From Rhizobium leguminosarum (lineage in GTDB: Bacteria; Pseudomonadota; Alphaproteobacteria; Rhizobiales; Rhizobiaceae), in assembly GCF_004123835.1 (NCBI RefSeq), contig NZ_MZMU01000011.1, positions 124,001 to 188,000 on the forward strand: DNA of 64,000 nt, read 5' to 3'. The notes beneath the pieces were generated by a model. That model saw only the letters and a program-made list of their open reading frames with translations, was not told the origin of the DNA and ran no database searches. Below are positions 45,456-54,075 of the stretch, piece after piece. Position 1 is the first letter of the stretch. Each line of letters opens with the position of its first letter. The position numbers and the translations under genes are program-made.

Positions 45456-46907
45456 ATGACGGAACAGAACTATCCGGTATATGCCGAAATTACCGGTCCG
45501 ATCGTGATGATCGGCTTTGGCTCCATCGGCCGCGGCACCCTGCCCCTGATCGAGCGCCATTTCAAATTCGACAAGAGCCGGATGGTCGTCATCGACCCGC
45601 GCGAAGAGCCCTCCGACATGGAGATCCTGAAGAAGCACGGCGTTCGCCACATCAAGGAATATGTCACCAAGGACAATTACAAGGAACTGCTGAAGCCGCT
45701 GCTGACGGAAGGCGAAGGTCAGGGTTTCTGCGTCAACCTCTCGGTCGACACCTCCTCGCTCGACATCATCAAGCTCTGCCGCAAACTCGACGTTCCCTAT
45801 ATCGACACCGTCGTCGAGCCCTGGCTCGGCTTCTATTTCGACAAGGGCATGAGCAATGCCGACCGTACCAACTATGCGCTGCGCGAAACCATGCGCAAGG
45901 AAAAGGCGAAGAACCCGGGTGGCGCCACCGCCGTCTCTACCTGCGGCGCCAATCCCGGCATGGTCTCCTGGTTCGTCAAGCAGGCGCTCGTCAACCTCGC
46001 CAATGACATCGGCCTCAAATTCGAGGAACCGGACCAGCACGATCGCGAAGGCTGGGCAAAACTGATGAAGAAGCTCGGCGTCAAGGGCGTCCACATCGCC
46101 GAGCGCGACACCCAGCGCACCAAGCATCCGAAGCCGCTCAACGTCTTCTGGAACACCTGGTCCGTCGAGGGCTTCATCTCTGAAGGCCTGCAGCCGGCCG
46201 AACTCGGCTGGGGCACGCATGAAGAATGGATGCCGAAGAACGCCAAGAAGCACAAGAAGGGCAACAAGGCGGCGATCTACCTGGAGCAGCCGGGTGCCAA
46301 CACCCGCGTGCGCACCTGGTGCCCGACGCCTGGCCCGCAATATGGCTTCCTCGTCACCCACAACGAGTCGATCTCGATCGCCGATTTCTTCACCGTTCGC
46401 GACAAGGACGGCGAAGTGACCTTCCGCCCGACCTGCCACTATGCCTACCATCCGGCCAACGACGCCGTGCTCTCGCTGCATGAGATGTTCGGCAATGGCG
46501 GCACGCCGCAGCCGGTCCATCACGTTCTCGATGAGGACGAGCTGGAAGACGGCATCGACGAACTCGGCGTCCTGCTCTACGGCCATGAGAAGAATGCCTA
46601 TTGGTATGGCTCGCGCCTGTCGCTGGAAGAAACCCGCCGCATCGCGCCCTACCAGAACGCCACCGGCCTGCAGGTGACCTCCGCCGTCCTCGCCGGCATG
46701 GTCTGGGCGCTGGAAAACCCGAATGCCGGCATCGTCGAAGCCGACGAGATCGATTACAAGCGCTGCCTCGAAGTGCAGATGCCCTATCTCGGCCCGGTCG
46801 AAGGCCACTACACCGACTGGACCCCGCTCGACGGCCGTCCGGGCCTCTTCCCCGAGGATATCGACACCAAGGATCCCTGGCAGTTCAGGAACATTCTCGT
46901 TCGCTAG
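45456..46907 (+). CDS. hss: Homospermidine synthase
   Basis: Protein of 483 residues, the family length. An N-terminal Rossmann motif, VMIGFGSIGRGTLPLIERHF, binds NAD+. ATAVSTCGANPGMVSWFVKQ and DGRPGLFPEDIDTKDPWQFR are strongly conserved blocks of bacterial homospermidine synthase. It joins two putrescine units (or putrescine and spermidine) to homospermidine, the dominant triamine in rhizobia. It starts with ATG after AGGAGA. A palindromic repeat and a terminator lie downstream. Confidence 0.95.
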   Translation: MTEQNYPVYAEITGPIVMIGFGSIGRGTLPLIERHFKFDKSRMVVIDPREEPSDMEILKKHGVRHIKEYVTKDNYKELLKPLLTEGEGQGFCVNLSVDTSSLDIIKLCRKLDVPYIDTVVEPWLGFYFDKGMSNADRTNYALRETMRKEKAKNPGGATAVSTCGANPGMVSWFVKQALVNLANDIGLKFEEPDQHDREGWAKLMKKLGVKGVHIAERDTQRTKHPKPLNVFWNTWSVEGFISEGLQPAELGWGTHEEWMPKNAKKHKKGNKAAIYLEQPGANTRVRTWCPTPGPQYGFLVTHNESISIADFFTVRDKDGEVTFRPTCHYAYHPANDAVLSLHEMFGNGGTPQPVHHVLDEDELEDGIDELGVLLYGHEKNAYWYGSRLSLEETRRIAPYQNATGLQVTSAVLAGMVWALENPNAGIVEADEIDYKRCLEVQMPYLGPVEGHYTDWTPLDGRPGLFPEDIDTKDPWQFRNILVR

Positions 46908-47010
46908 AGCAATTCCAGGAAAAGTGCGAAGCGGTTTTCCGTCCGGAATTGCGTAAAAATAAATACTTAGAGCGGTTCTCCGATTCCATGAAAAGCTGAA
47001 CCGCTCTAAG
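46908..47010. repeat. Two adjacent palindromic elements after hss
   Basis: First: GCAATTCC (46909-46916) with GGAATTGC (46946-46953), enclosing an inner stem GGAAAA/TTTTCC. Second: CTTAGAGCGGTTC (46967-46979) with GAACCGCTCTAAG (46998-47010), a perfect 13-bp pair. They lie between the hss stop and its terminator and resemble mobile-repeat units of rhizobia. Confidence 0.7.
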
Positions 47011-47030
47011 ATCGCCTGCACGACTTCGAC

Positions 47031-47057
47031 AATGCCCGCCGCAAGGCGGGCATTTTT
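47031..47057 (+). terminator. Intrinsic terminator downstream of hss
   Basis: AATGCCCGCC (47031-47040), loop GCAA, GGCGGGCATT (47045-47054), then TTT. A strong textbook terminator about 125 nt past the hss stop; the repeat pair lies between. Confidence 0.9.
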
Positions 47058-47180
47058 GTAACGCCGGCTGTCTAAATGCCGCCCGCCGCCCTTCCAAGGC
47101 TTGCCTTCATGCCGGGCGCGCGCCATGTTTTGCCCGAACTTGGCGGCTGTCCGCCGCGCCGATTCGCCGGGAGAAGCCTT

Positions 47181-47549
47181 ATGAAAATCAGAACTGGTCT
47201 CGTTCTTGTCGGTGCAGCGGCCGCTCTTGCCGCCTGCGTTTCATCAGAGCCGCGTCGTTTGCCGGTTGCAACCGCGCCCGCCGCCACCGGTGTCGAAGGC
47301 AACTGGAGCGATCCGAACGGCATCGTTTCCACCTTCCAGGGCGGTAGTTTCACCACCCGCACGACCGACAGCAACCAGCTTCTTGCCTCGGGCACCTATA
47401 TCAATACCTCACCGACACTGGTGGAGATCAACATGACCTCGCTGGTGCGCAAGACGCAGTCCAAGGTCAATTGCGCCCTCGTCAACCCGAGCCAGCTCAA
47501 TTGCACCTCCGATTCGGGCGCGCAGTTCACGCTTTCCCGCCGCGGCTGA
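47181..47549 (+). CDS. Omp10-like outer-membrane lipoprotein
   Basis: Protein of 122 residues from the ATG at 47181, which has GGGAGAA upstream and gives a lipoprotein signal (GLVLVGAAAALAAC, Cys20 as the lipidated residue). The mature part, GVEGNWSDPNGIVSTFQGGS, RTTDSNQLLASGTY and KTQSKVNCALVNPSQLNCTS, closely resembles the Brucella outer-membrane lipoprotein Omp10. Two cysteines near the end could form a disulfide. Likely located at the outer membrane; exact role unknown. Confidence 0.85.
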   Translation: MKIRTGLVLVGAAAALAACVSSEPRRLPVATAPAATGVEGNWSDPNGIVSTFQGGSFTTRTTDSNQLLASGTYINTSPTLVEINMTSLVRKTQSKVNCALVNPSQLNCTSDSGAQFTLSRRG

Positions 47550-47576
47550 AAGATGAGGCGATAGGCTAAGGACGCC

Positions 47577-47897
47577 ATGCGGGCCTTCGCCTCTTATTTC
47601 GTCCTGCTGCTCGCCATGCCGCTTGCAGCACTTGCGGTCGTTTTGCCGGCCAATGTCTATCGTGCCCAGGGCATCGCCGCTCTCGATTGCGACGGGCCGC
47701 TGCAGGTGCTGATCTTCGTCGTGCCGGCAGTTTTGATCTATGGTGCAGGCGCGCTCCTTGCCTATCGGGCCGGCCGGCGCTTTCATCGCCTCGTTTCCCT
47801 TCTCTGCTTGATCATCGCGCTCGCCACGGTTCCGAATATTGCAGAGGCCGTACACGAACTCTATCGAAACACCGCCGACGGCGAATGCCTGGGATAG
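47577..47897 (+). CDS. Small hypothetical membrane protein
   Basis: Protein of 106 residues with three hydrophobic helices: about 5-25 (ASYFVLLLAMPLAALAVVLP), 43-63 (VLIFVVPAVLIYGAGALLAY) and 70-92 (LVSLLCLIIALATVPNIAEA). Loops are short; two cysteines (about 38 and 104) could face the periplasm. I do not recognise the family. It lies 28 nt after the Omp10-like gene on the same strand and may be co-transcribed. Confidence 0.6.
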   Translation: MRAFASYFVLLLAMPLAALAVVLPANVYRAQGIAALDCDGPLQVLIFVVPAVLIYGAGALLAYRAGRRFHRLVSLLCLIIALATVPNIAEAVHELYRNTADGECLG

Positions 47898-48070
47898 GAA
47901 CCCGGCTTTTTTACCCTGCCCCCTTGGAAAGCGCCTCGCCTGGCCCAGCTTTCTCTTGCGGTCGTGCATCGTCTGATGGAACATCCGCAGGCCGGGAAAC
48001 CGCCCCGGCGCACGATGAAAGGGATCGGCGAGGATCAGGGGGATCTTTCGCCTCAATCAGGAGAACAGGG

Positions 48071-50065
48071 ATGACGAAGTCTTTCAGCTTCGGTCTTTTG
48101 ACCGCGTCCATGCTGGCGCTGAGCGCGGGCGCCGCCTTTGCGGATTACGAACTCAATATTCTTCATATCAACGATTTCCATTCGCGCATCGAGTCGATCA
48201 ACAAATTCGACTCCACCTGCTCGGCCGAGGAGGAAGGCAAGAAGGAATGCTTCGGTGGCGCTGCCCGCCTGAAGACCGCGATCGACCAGCGCCGTCAGGA
48301 GCTATCCGGCAAGAACGTCGTCCTCCTCAATGCCGGCGACAATTTCCAGGGCTCGCTCTTCTACACGACCTACAAGGGGGCAGCCGAAGCCGAATTCCTG
48401 AACCTGATGAAGTTCGACGCCATGACCGTCGGCAACCACGAATTCGACGACAGCGAAGACGGGCTCGCGACCTTCCTCGACAAGGTGCAGTTCCCTGTCG
48501 TGACGGCGAACGTCAAGGCGACGGCCGCCTCCAAGCTCGGCGACCGCATCAAGCCGTCGCTGGTGCTCGATGTCGGCGGCCAGAAGATCGGCATCGTCGG
48601 CGCCGTCACCAATGATACGGCAGAGCTTTCCTCCCCCGGCCCGAACGTCACGATCGCCGATGACGTTGAGACCATCACAGCGGCCATCCAGGATCTGAAG
48701 GGCCAGGGCGTCAACAAGATCATCGCGCTGACCCATGTCGGTTATCCCCGCGATCTCGCCCTGATCGCCAAGATCCCGGATGTCGATATCGTCGTCGGCG
48801 GCCATTCCCACAGCCTGCTCTCCAACACCGATCCGAAGGCTGAAGGCCCCTACCCGACGATGGTCGACAATCCCGGCGGCTACAAGGTACCGGTCGTCCA
48901 GGCTGCCTCCTACAGCAAGTATCTCGGCGATCTCGTCGTCAACTTCGACGATAGCGGCGTCGTCAAGGATGCCAAGGGCGATCCGATCCTGATCGATTCC
49001 ACCTTCACGCCCGATCCTGCCGTCATTGCCCGCATTGCCGAACTGGCAAAGCCGATCGAGGAACTGCGCAAGAAGGTGATCGGCTCCTCCGAAAGCCCGA
49101 TCGAAGGCGACCGCAAGGTCTGCCGCGTCAAGGAGTGCTCGATGGGCAATCTGGTTGCTGACGCCATGCTCGATCGCACCAAGAACCAGGGCGTCACCAT
49201 CGCCGTTCAGAACGGCGGCGGCCTGCGTGCTTCGATCGACGGCGGCGAGATCACCCAGGGCGAGGTCATCACCGTCCTGCCTTTCCAGAACACGCTCGCT
49301 ACCTTTGAGCTGACCGGCGCAGACATCGTCAAGGCGCTCGAAAACGGCGTCAGCCAGATCGACCAGGGCGCCGGCCGCTTTCCGCAGGTCGCCGGCCTGA
49401 AGTTCTCGTTCGACCAGTCGAAGCCCGTCAACAGCCGTGTCAGCGACGTTCAGGTGAAGGACGGCGACAATTTCGCTCCGATCGACCCGGCCAAGACCTA
49501 CAAGGTCGCCACCAACAACTTCATGCGGGGCGGCGGCGACGGCTATACGATCTTTAAGGAAGGCCAGAACGCCTATGACTATGGTCCGGATCTTGCCGAC
49601 GTGACCGCCGAATACGTCGCCGCGCATTCGCCTTACAAGCCCTACACGGATGGCCGCGTCACGGAACTGGCGCAGGCAGCGCCTGCTCCCTCCGCTTCCG
49701 AGCCGGTGCCTGCCGCACCAGCTGCTCCCGCCCCCTCTGCCGAACCCAGCCCTGCACCGGCTGCTCCTGCTCCATCCACCGAGCCGGCTCCCGCACCTGC
49801 TGCACCGTCACCTGCCCCGGCCCCCGCGCCGGCGGCACCAGCACCAGCAGCACCCGCACCCGCTGCGGAACCGGCACCGGCAGCCTCCACACCTGCCGCG
49901 ACGACGCCTTCCACCCACGTCATCGCCGCGGGCGACACCTTCTGGGATCTCGCCGTGACCTTCTATGGCGACGGCACGCTGTGGCGGAAGCTTTCAGATG
50001 CCAATGGCAAGCCGAACCCGCGTCACCTGACCGTTGGCAAGGAGATCGAGGTCCCCGCCAAGTAA
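48071..50065 (+). CDS. Periplasmic 5'-nucleotidase/UDP-sugar hydrolase with C-terminal LysM domain
   Basis: Protein of 664 residues from the ATG at 48071 (AGGAG upstream), with a signal peptide (FGLLTASMLALSAGAAFA). The metallophosphatase domain has LHINDFHSRIE, VLLNAGDNFQGS, AMTVGNHEFDD and VGGHSHS. The C-terminal nucleotide-binding domain has QNGGGLRASIDGGEI and LPFQNTLATFELTG. From about residue 535 to 610 follows a Pro/Ala linker of repeating PAPAAPAPS-like units, then a LysM module (THVIAAGDTFWDLAVTFYGD). The LysM should hold the enzyme to peptidoglycan. It cleaves extracellular nucleotides or UDP-sugars. A terminator follows. Confidence 0.9.
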   Translation: MTKSFSFGLLTASMLALSAGAAFADYELNILHINDFHSRIESINKFDSTCSAEEEGKKECFGGAARLKTAIDQRRQELSGKNVVLLNAGDNFQGSLFYTTYKGAAEAEFLNLMKFDAMTVGNHEFDDSEDGLATFLDKVQFPVVTANVKATAASKLGDRIKPSLVLDVGGQKIGIVGAVTNDTAELSSPGPNVTIADDVETITAAIQDLKGQGVNKIIALTHVGYPRDLALIAKIPDVDIVVGGHSHSLLSNTDPKAEGPYPTMVDNPGGYKVPVVQAASYSKYLGDLVVNFDDSGVVKDAKGDPILIDSTFTPDPAVIARIAELAKPIEELRKKVIGSSESPIEGDRKVCRVKECSMGNLVADAMLDRTKNQGVTIAVQNGGGLRASIDGGEITQGEVITVLPFQNTLATFELTGADIVKALENGVSQIDQGAGRFPQVAGLKFSFDQSKPVNSRVSDVQVKDGDNFAPIDPAKTYKVATNNFMRGGGDGYTIFKEGQNAYDYGPDLADVTAEYVAAHSPYKPYTDGRVTELAQAAPAPSASEPVPAAPAAPAPSAEPSPAPAAPAPSTEPAPAPAAPSPAPAPAPAAPAPAAPAPAAEPAPAASTPAATTPSTHVIAAGDTFWDLAVTFYGDGTLWRKLSDANGKPNPRHLTVGKEIEVPAK

Positions 50066-50088
50066 GACGATTTGTCTCGATGCCACTG

Positions 50089-50118
50089 GCCGGTCCGGGG
50101 TTTCCCGGGCCGGCTTTT
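50089..50118 (+). terminator. Intrinsic terminator after the 5'-nucleotidase gene
   Basis: GCCGGTCCGGG (50089-50099) pairs with CCCGGGCCGGC (50104-50114, one G-T wobble), followed by TTTTCTTT. Confidence 0.9.
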
Positions 50119-50189
50119 CTTTCTATAGGGTGAACCACGATCTCCAGGCTGCGTATGAGCCGACGGGACAAATGAACGTTGGGACCAGA

Positions 50190-51224
50190 ATGACAGCAGA
50201 TATTTCACTCCGCCCGGCGGATCATCCGGCCGTCAAATTTGGTAAGGTCGGTGTGCTGCTGGTCAATCTCGGCACGCCTGACGGCACCGATTATACCTCG
50301 ATGCGCCGCTATCTCAGGGAATTCCTGACCGATCGCCGCGTCATCGAATGGTCGCCCTGGAAGTGGTACCCGATCCTGTTCGGCATCGTGCTCAACACCC
50401 GCCCGCAGAAGGTCGGTAAGGCCTATGAGCTGATCTGGAACAAGGAGAGGAACGAAAGTTATCTGCGCACCTATACCCGCAACCAGTCGGAGCTGATGGC
50501 CGAGCGCCTGAAGGATCTTGATAACGTCAAGGTCGACTGGGCGATGCGCTACGGCACGCCGTCGATTGCCTCGCGCATCGACGCGCTGAAAGAAGAAGGC
50601 TGCGACCGTATCGTGCTCTTCCCGCTCTATCCGCAATATGCGGCGGCGACGACCGCCACCGTCAACGACAAGGCCTTCCAGAAGCTGCTCTCGATGCGCT
50701 GGCAGCCGGCGCTGCGCACCGTTCCCGCCTATCATGACGACGAGACCTATATCGAGGCGCTCGCCGCGTCGGTCGAAAGGCATCTTTCGACCCTCGATTG
50801 GAAGCCGGAGATGCTGCTCGCCTCCTTCCACGGCATTCCAATGTCCTATTTCAAGCAGGGCGATCCCTATTACTGTCAGTGCCAGAAGACCGGCCGGTTG
50901 CTGCGCGAGCGGCTCGGACTGACCGAGGAAAACTTCATGGTCACCTTCCAGTCCCGCTTCGGGCCGGAGGAATGGCTGCAGCCTTACACCGACAAGACGG
51001 TGGAGAAGCTCGCCAAGGACGGCGTCAAGCGCATCGCCGTCATCAATCCCGGCTTCGTCTCCGACTGTCTGGAGACGCTGGAGGAGATCGCCGAACAGGC
51101 TGCCCATTCCTTTCACGAGAATGGCGGCGAGAAGTTCGCGCATATCCCCTGCCTCAACGACGGCGAGGACGGCATGAAGGTGCTGGAAAAGGTCGTCCGT
51201 CGCGAATTGCAGGGCTGGGTCTGA
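50190..51224 (+). CDS. hemH: Ferrochelatase
   Basis: Protein of 344 residues from the ATG at 50190; an in-frame ATG at 50172 is also possible and neither has a strong ribosome-binding site. Motifs: VGVLLVNLGTPDGTDYTSMR at the N terminus, LFPLYPQYAAATTATVNDKA, and SFHGIPMSYFKQGDPYYCQC with the metal-site His. Later come FQSRFGPEEWLQPYTD and NPGFVSDCLETLEEI with its Glu. It inserts iron into protoporphyrin IX, the last heme step. It stands alone; the 5' leader has no obvious iron box. Confidence 0.93.
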   Translation: MTADISLRPADHPAVKFGKVGVLLVNLGTPDGTDYTSMRRYLREFLTDRRVIEWSPWKWYPILFGIVLNTRPQKVGKAYELIWNKERNESYLRTYTRNQSELMAERLKDLDNVKVDWAMRYGTPSIASRIDALKEEGCDRIVLFPLYPQYAAATTATVNDKAFQKLLSMRWQPALRTVPAYHDDETYIEALAASVERHLSTLDWKPEMLLASFHGIPMSYFKQGDPYYCQCQKTGRLLRERLGLTEENFMVTFQSRFGPEEWLQPYTDKTVEKLAKDGVKRIAVINPGFVSDCLETLEEIAEQAAHSFHENGGEKFAHIPCLNDGEDGMKVLEKVVRRELQGWV

Positions 51225-51303
51225 GAAACTTTTTTCAGAAAGTAGCGCCGCACGGATAGCTGGCGAAGACCCGAATAACCCAACCGAGACGAAACCTCTA
51301 TCT

Positions 51304-51337
51304 CACACGGATGTGCGGCATCCGTGTGGCATTTCTT
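51304..51337 (+). terminator. Intrinsic terminator after hemH
   Basis: CACACGGATG (51304-51313), loop TGCGG, CATCCGTGTG (51319-51328) is a 10-bp perfect stem. It is followed by GCATTTCTTC, a weak T-run. It lies about 80 nt past the hemH stop and 70 nt before the SPFH gene. Confidence 0.6.
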
Positions 51338-51405
51338 CCTCGCAAAGAACATGCTACCCCACCACATCAGTGTATGGGCGAATGCGCCGATAGGAGGAAT
51401 TTTTC

Positions 51406-52446
51406 ATGCTGTTCGGCGGCTTCGACATCGTCGTGATCGTGCTGGTCATCTTCGTCATCCTGGTGCTCTTTGCCGGGATCAAGACCGTGCCGCAGGGCTA
51501 CCGCTATACGATCGAGCGCTTCGGGCGTTATACCCGCACGCTGGAGCCTGGCCTCAACCTCATCACCCCCTTCATCGAGCGCGTCGGCGCCAAGTTGAAC
51601 GTGATGGAGCAGGTGCTGAACGTGCCGACCCAGGAGGTGATCACCAAGGATAATGCCTCGGTTTCGGCCGATGCCGTTTCCTTCTATCAGGTGCTGAACG
51701 CCGCCCAGGCTGCCTATCAGGTCTCCAACCTCGAAAACGCCATCCTCAATCTCACCATGACCAACATCCGCTCGGTCATGGGTTCGATGGATCTCGACGA
51801 ACTGCTCTCCAACCGCGATGCGATCAACGACCGGCTGCTGCGCGTCGTCGACGAGGCCGTGCATCCTTGGGGCATCAAGGTCACCCGCGTCGAGATCAAG
51901 GACATTCAGCCGCCGCGCGACCTCGTCGATGCGATGGCCCGCCAGATGAAGGCCGAGCGCGAGAAACGCGCCCAGGTACTGGAAGCCGAAGGCTCGCGCA
52001 ACGCACAGATTCTGAGGGCTGAGGGCGCCAAGCAATCCGCCATCCTGCAGGCCGAAGGCCAGCGCGAAGCCGCCTTCCGCAATGCTGAAGCCCGCGAACG
52101 CCTGGCCGAGGCCGAAGCCAAGGCGACGAAGATGGTCTCTGAAGCCATCGCCGCCGGCGACATTCAGGCGATCAACTATTTCGTTGCCCAGAAATATACC
52201 GAGGCGCTCACCTCGATCGGTTCGGCGCCCAATTCCAAGATCGTGATGATGCCGATGGAAGCCTCTTCCATCCTGAGCTCGCTCGGTGGTATCGGCGCCA
52301 TTGCCCGCGAGGTCTTCGGCGATGCCGGCAACAGCCCGTCAACGCCGCTGCCGGTACCGCCGCGTCCGCGCGCCGCACCGGCGCGCTCGACGCCGCCGAT
52401 CAATCCGTCGACCCCCAATCCTTTCAATCCCGAGCAGGAGCGCTAA
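51406..52446 (+). CDS. SPFH/stomatin-family membrane protein (QmcA-like)
   Basis: Protein of 346 residues. One N-terminal membrane helix (about 4-28, [20 protein letters not shown]). An SPFH domain (about 30-195) follows with [40 protein letters not shown] and [20 protein letters not shown]. An Ala/Glu-rich helical tail (200-290, [20 protein letters not shown]) ends in a Pro-rich region. Such proteins form membrane scaffolds with an NfeD partner, which is encoded 3 nt downstream. It probably organises membrane domains. Confidence 0.92.
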   Translation: MLFGGFDIVVIVLVIFVILVLFAGIKTVPQGYRYTIERFGRYTRTLEPGLNLITPFIERVGAKLNVMEQVLNVPTQEVITKDNASVSADAVSFYQVLNAAQAAYQVSNLENAILNLTMTNIRSVMGSMDLDELLSNRDAINDRLLRVVDEAVHPWGIKVTRVEIKDIQPPRDLVDAMARQMKAEREKRAQVLEAEGSRNAQILRAEGAKQSAILQAEGQREAAFRNAEARERLAEAEAKATKMVSEAIAAGDIQAINYFVAQKYTEALTSIGSAPNSKIVMMPMEASSILSSLGGIGAIAREVFGDAGNSPSTPLPVPPRPRAAPARSTPPINPSTPNPFNPEQER

Positions 52447-52449
52447 GCC

Positions 52450-52905
52450 ATGCTGGCGAAGATCGTCGCCGAACTCGGTCCGTGGAGCTGGTGGGTCGCG
52501 GGCCTCGTGCTGCTCGCCGCGGAAATGATCGTTCCTGGCTTCTTCCTGGTCTGGATCGGCCTTGCCGCCTTGATCGTCGGCGCGCTGTCGCTGCTCTTCT
52601 GGGACAGCGCCTTCTGGGTCTGGGAGTTGCAGGCGATCCTTTTTGCGCTTCTCGCCGTTGCCACGACCTTCGCCGGTCGCCGGCTGACGCTGCGCAATGC
52701 GACGACCGACGAGCCCTTTCTCAATCAGCGCGGCGCCAGCCTCGTCGGCCGCACGGCGACGTTGCACGAGCCGATCCGCGAGGGCCGCGGCCGCATCCGC
52801 CTCGACGATACGCTATGGCAGGTGATGGGGCCGGACCTGCCCGTCGGAACGCAGGTGAAGGTGGTGTCGAGCAATGGCCGCGACCTGACGGTCGAGCCCG
52901 TCTGA
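52450..52905 (+). CDS. NfeD-like protein
   Basis: Protein of 151 residues with two or three membrane helices in residues 1-75 (WWVAGLVLLAAEMIVPGFFL, ALIVGALSLLFWDSAFWVWE) and a soluble OB-fold end with LVGRTATLHEPIREGRGRIR, VMGPDLPVGTQVKVV and LTVEPV. It is the small NfeD form without the protease part and the usual partner of SPFH proteins; its start is 3 nt after the SPFH stop. Confidence 0.9.
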   Translation: MLAKIVAELGPWSWWVAGLVLLAAEMIVPGFFLVWIGLAALIVGALSLLFWDSAFWVWELQAILFALLAVATTFAGRRLTLRNATTDEPFLNQRGASLVGRTATLHEPIREGRGRIRLDDTLWQVMGPDLPVGTQVKVVSSNGRDLTVEPV

Positions 52906-52936
52906 TCAAATAACTCTGATCAAACGAACCTGATAA

Positions 52937-53932
52937 TCAGGCGACGCCGATCCGCAGCAGGTCGTGGAAATGCACCAGCCCGACCGGCCGGCGATCGTCG
53001 TCAATGACGATCAGCGCGCCGATATGATGCTGGTTGAGCAGCGCCAGGGCCGCGGTCGCCAGCACCGTCGGCCTCACCGTCTTCGGCGTCCGCGTCATGA
53101 TGTCGTCGACGGAAAGTTCAGCGAGATTGCGCGTCAGGTTGCGCGCCATGTCGCCTTCGGTGACGATGCCGCAGAGCCGCCCATCCTCGTCCAGCACGCC
53201 GACGCAGCCGAAGTGCTTGCGCGACAGCACCGTGATCGCCTCCGGCATCGGCGTGCCCTGGGAAACGAGCGGCAGCCGCTCGCCGGTATGCATGACATCG
53301 GCGACATGCATCAGGCTCGCGCCCAGCTTGCCGCCGGGATGGAAGACGTGGAAATCCGTGGCGGTAAAGCCACGCGCCTCCAAAAGCGCCACCGCCAGCG
53401 CGTCGCCGATTGCAAGCTGCATCAGCGTCGAGGTCGTCGGCGCCAGCCCATTGGGGCAGGCCTCCTGTTCGTTCGGCATCAGAAGGACGATATCGGCGGC
53501 GGCCGCGAGCGAGGAACCTTCGCTGCAGGTAATCGCAATCAGCGGAATGGAGAAGCGCCGCGTGAAGGAAATGATACTTTTGAGCTCGGCGCTCTCGCCG
53601 CCTTTGGAAATCGCCAGCACGACGTCATCGCGCGCGATCATGCCGAGATCGCCGTGATTGGCCTCCGCCGCATGCACGAAAAAGGCGGGCGTTCCCGTCG
53701 AGGCGAATGTTGCCGCGAGCTTGGCGCCGATATGCCCGCTCTTGCCGACGCCGGTGACGATCACGCGCCCGGAGATGTCGCCGATGACTTCGACGGCCCG
53801 TGTGAAAGGAGCGGCCAATCCATTGTCAAAAGCCTGTTCGAGCGCTTCAAGACCGCGTCTTTCGGTCTCTATCGTGCGTTTTGCCGATTCGAGCACGCTG
53901 TTTTCAACAAGGTTGATCGCTCTTCTGTTCAT
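52937..53932 (-). CDS. kpsF: Arabinose-5-phosphate isomerase (KpsF/GutQ family)
   Basis: Protein of 331 residues. A SIS domain (about 35-175) has GRVIVTGVGKSGHIGAKLAA, STGTPAFFVHAAEANHGDLG and AISKGGESAELKSI. Two CBS domains (about 210-325) follow, with DVMHTGERLPLVSQGTPMPE and DDIMTRTPKTVRPTVLATAA. The family interconverts ribulose 5-phosphate and arabinose 5-phosphate, feeding KDO and thus lipopolysaccharide or capsule synthesis. Family-standard architecture and length. Which of the sugar paralogues this is cannot be said from sequence alone. Confidence 0.92.
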   Translation of the reverse strand: MNRRAINLVENSVLESAKRTIETERRGLEALEQAFDNGLAAPFTRAVEVIGDISGRVIVTGVGKSGHIGAKLAATFASTGTPAFFVHAAEANHGDLGMIARDDVVLAISKGGESAELKSIISFTRRFSIPLIAITCSEGSSLAAAADIVLLMPNEQEACPNGLAPTTSTLMQLAIGDALAVALLEARGFTATDFHVFHPGGKLGASLMHVADVMHTGERLPLVSQGTPMPEAITVLSRKHFGCVGVLDEDGRLCGIVTEGDMARNLTRNLAELSVDDIMTRTPKTVRPTVLATAALALLNQHHIGALIVIDDDRRPVGLVHFHDLLRIGVA

Positions 53933-54075
53933 GAAATTGCGTTAGACCTTTTCACTTTCCAAGTCCACCCCGCACTCTTTCCGAATTGTGAACAGCGCTC
54001 GCCGCCGGCAACGAATGGTTAACCACAAGGCTTTACGTTTGGGTAAGAACCGAAAGCAAGTCAGGCGCGAATTGC

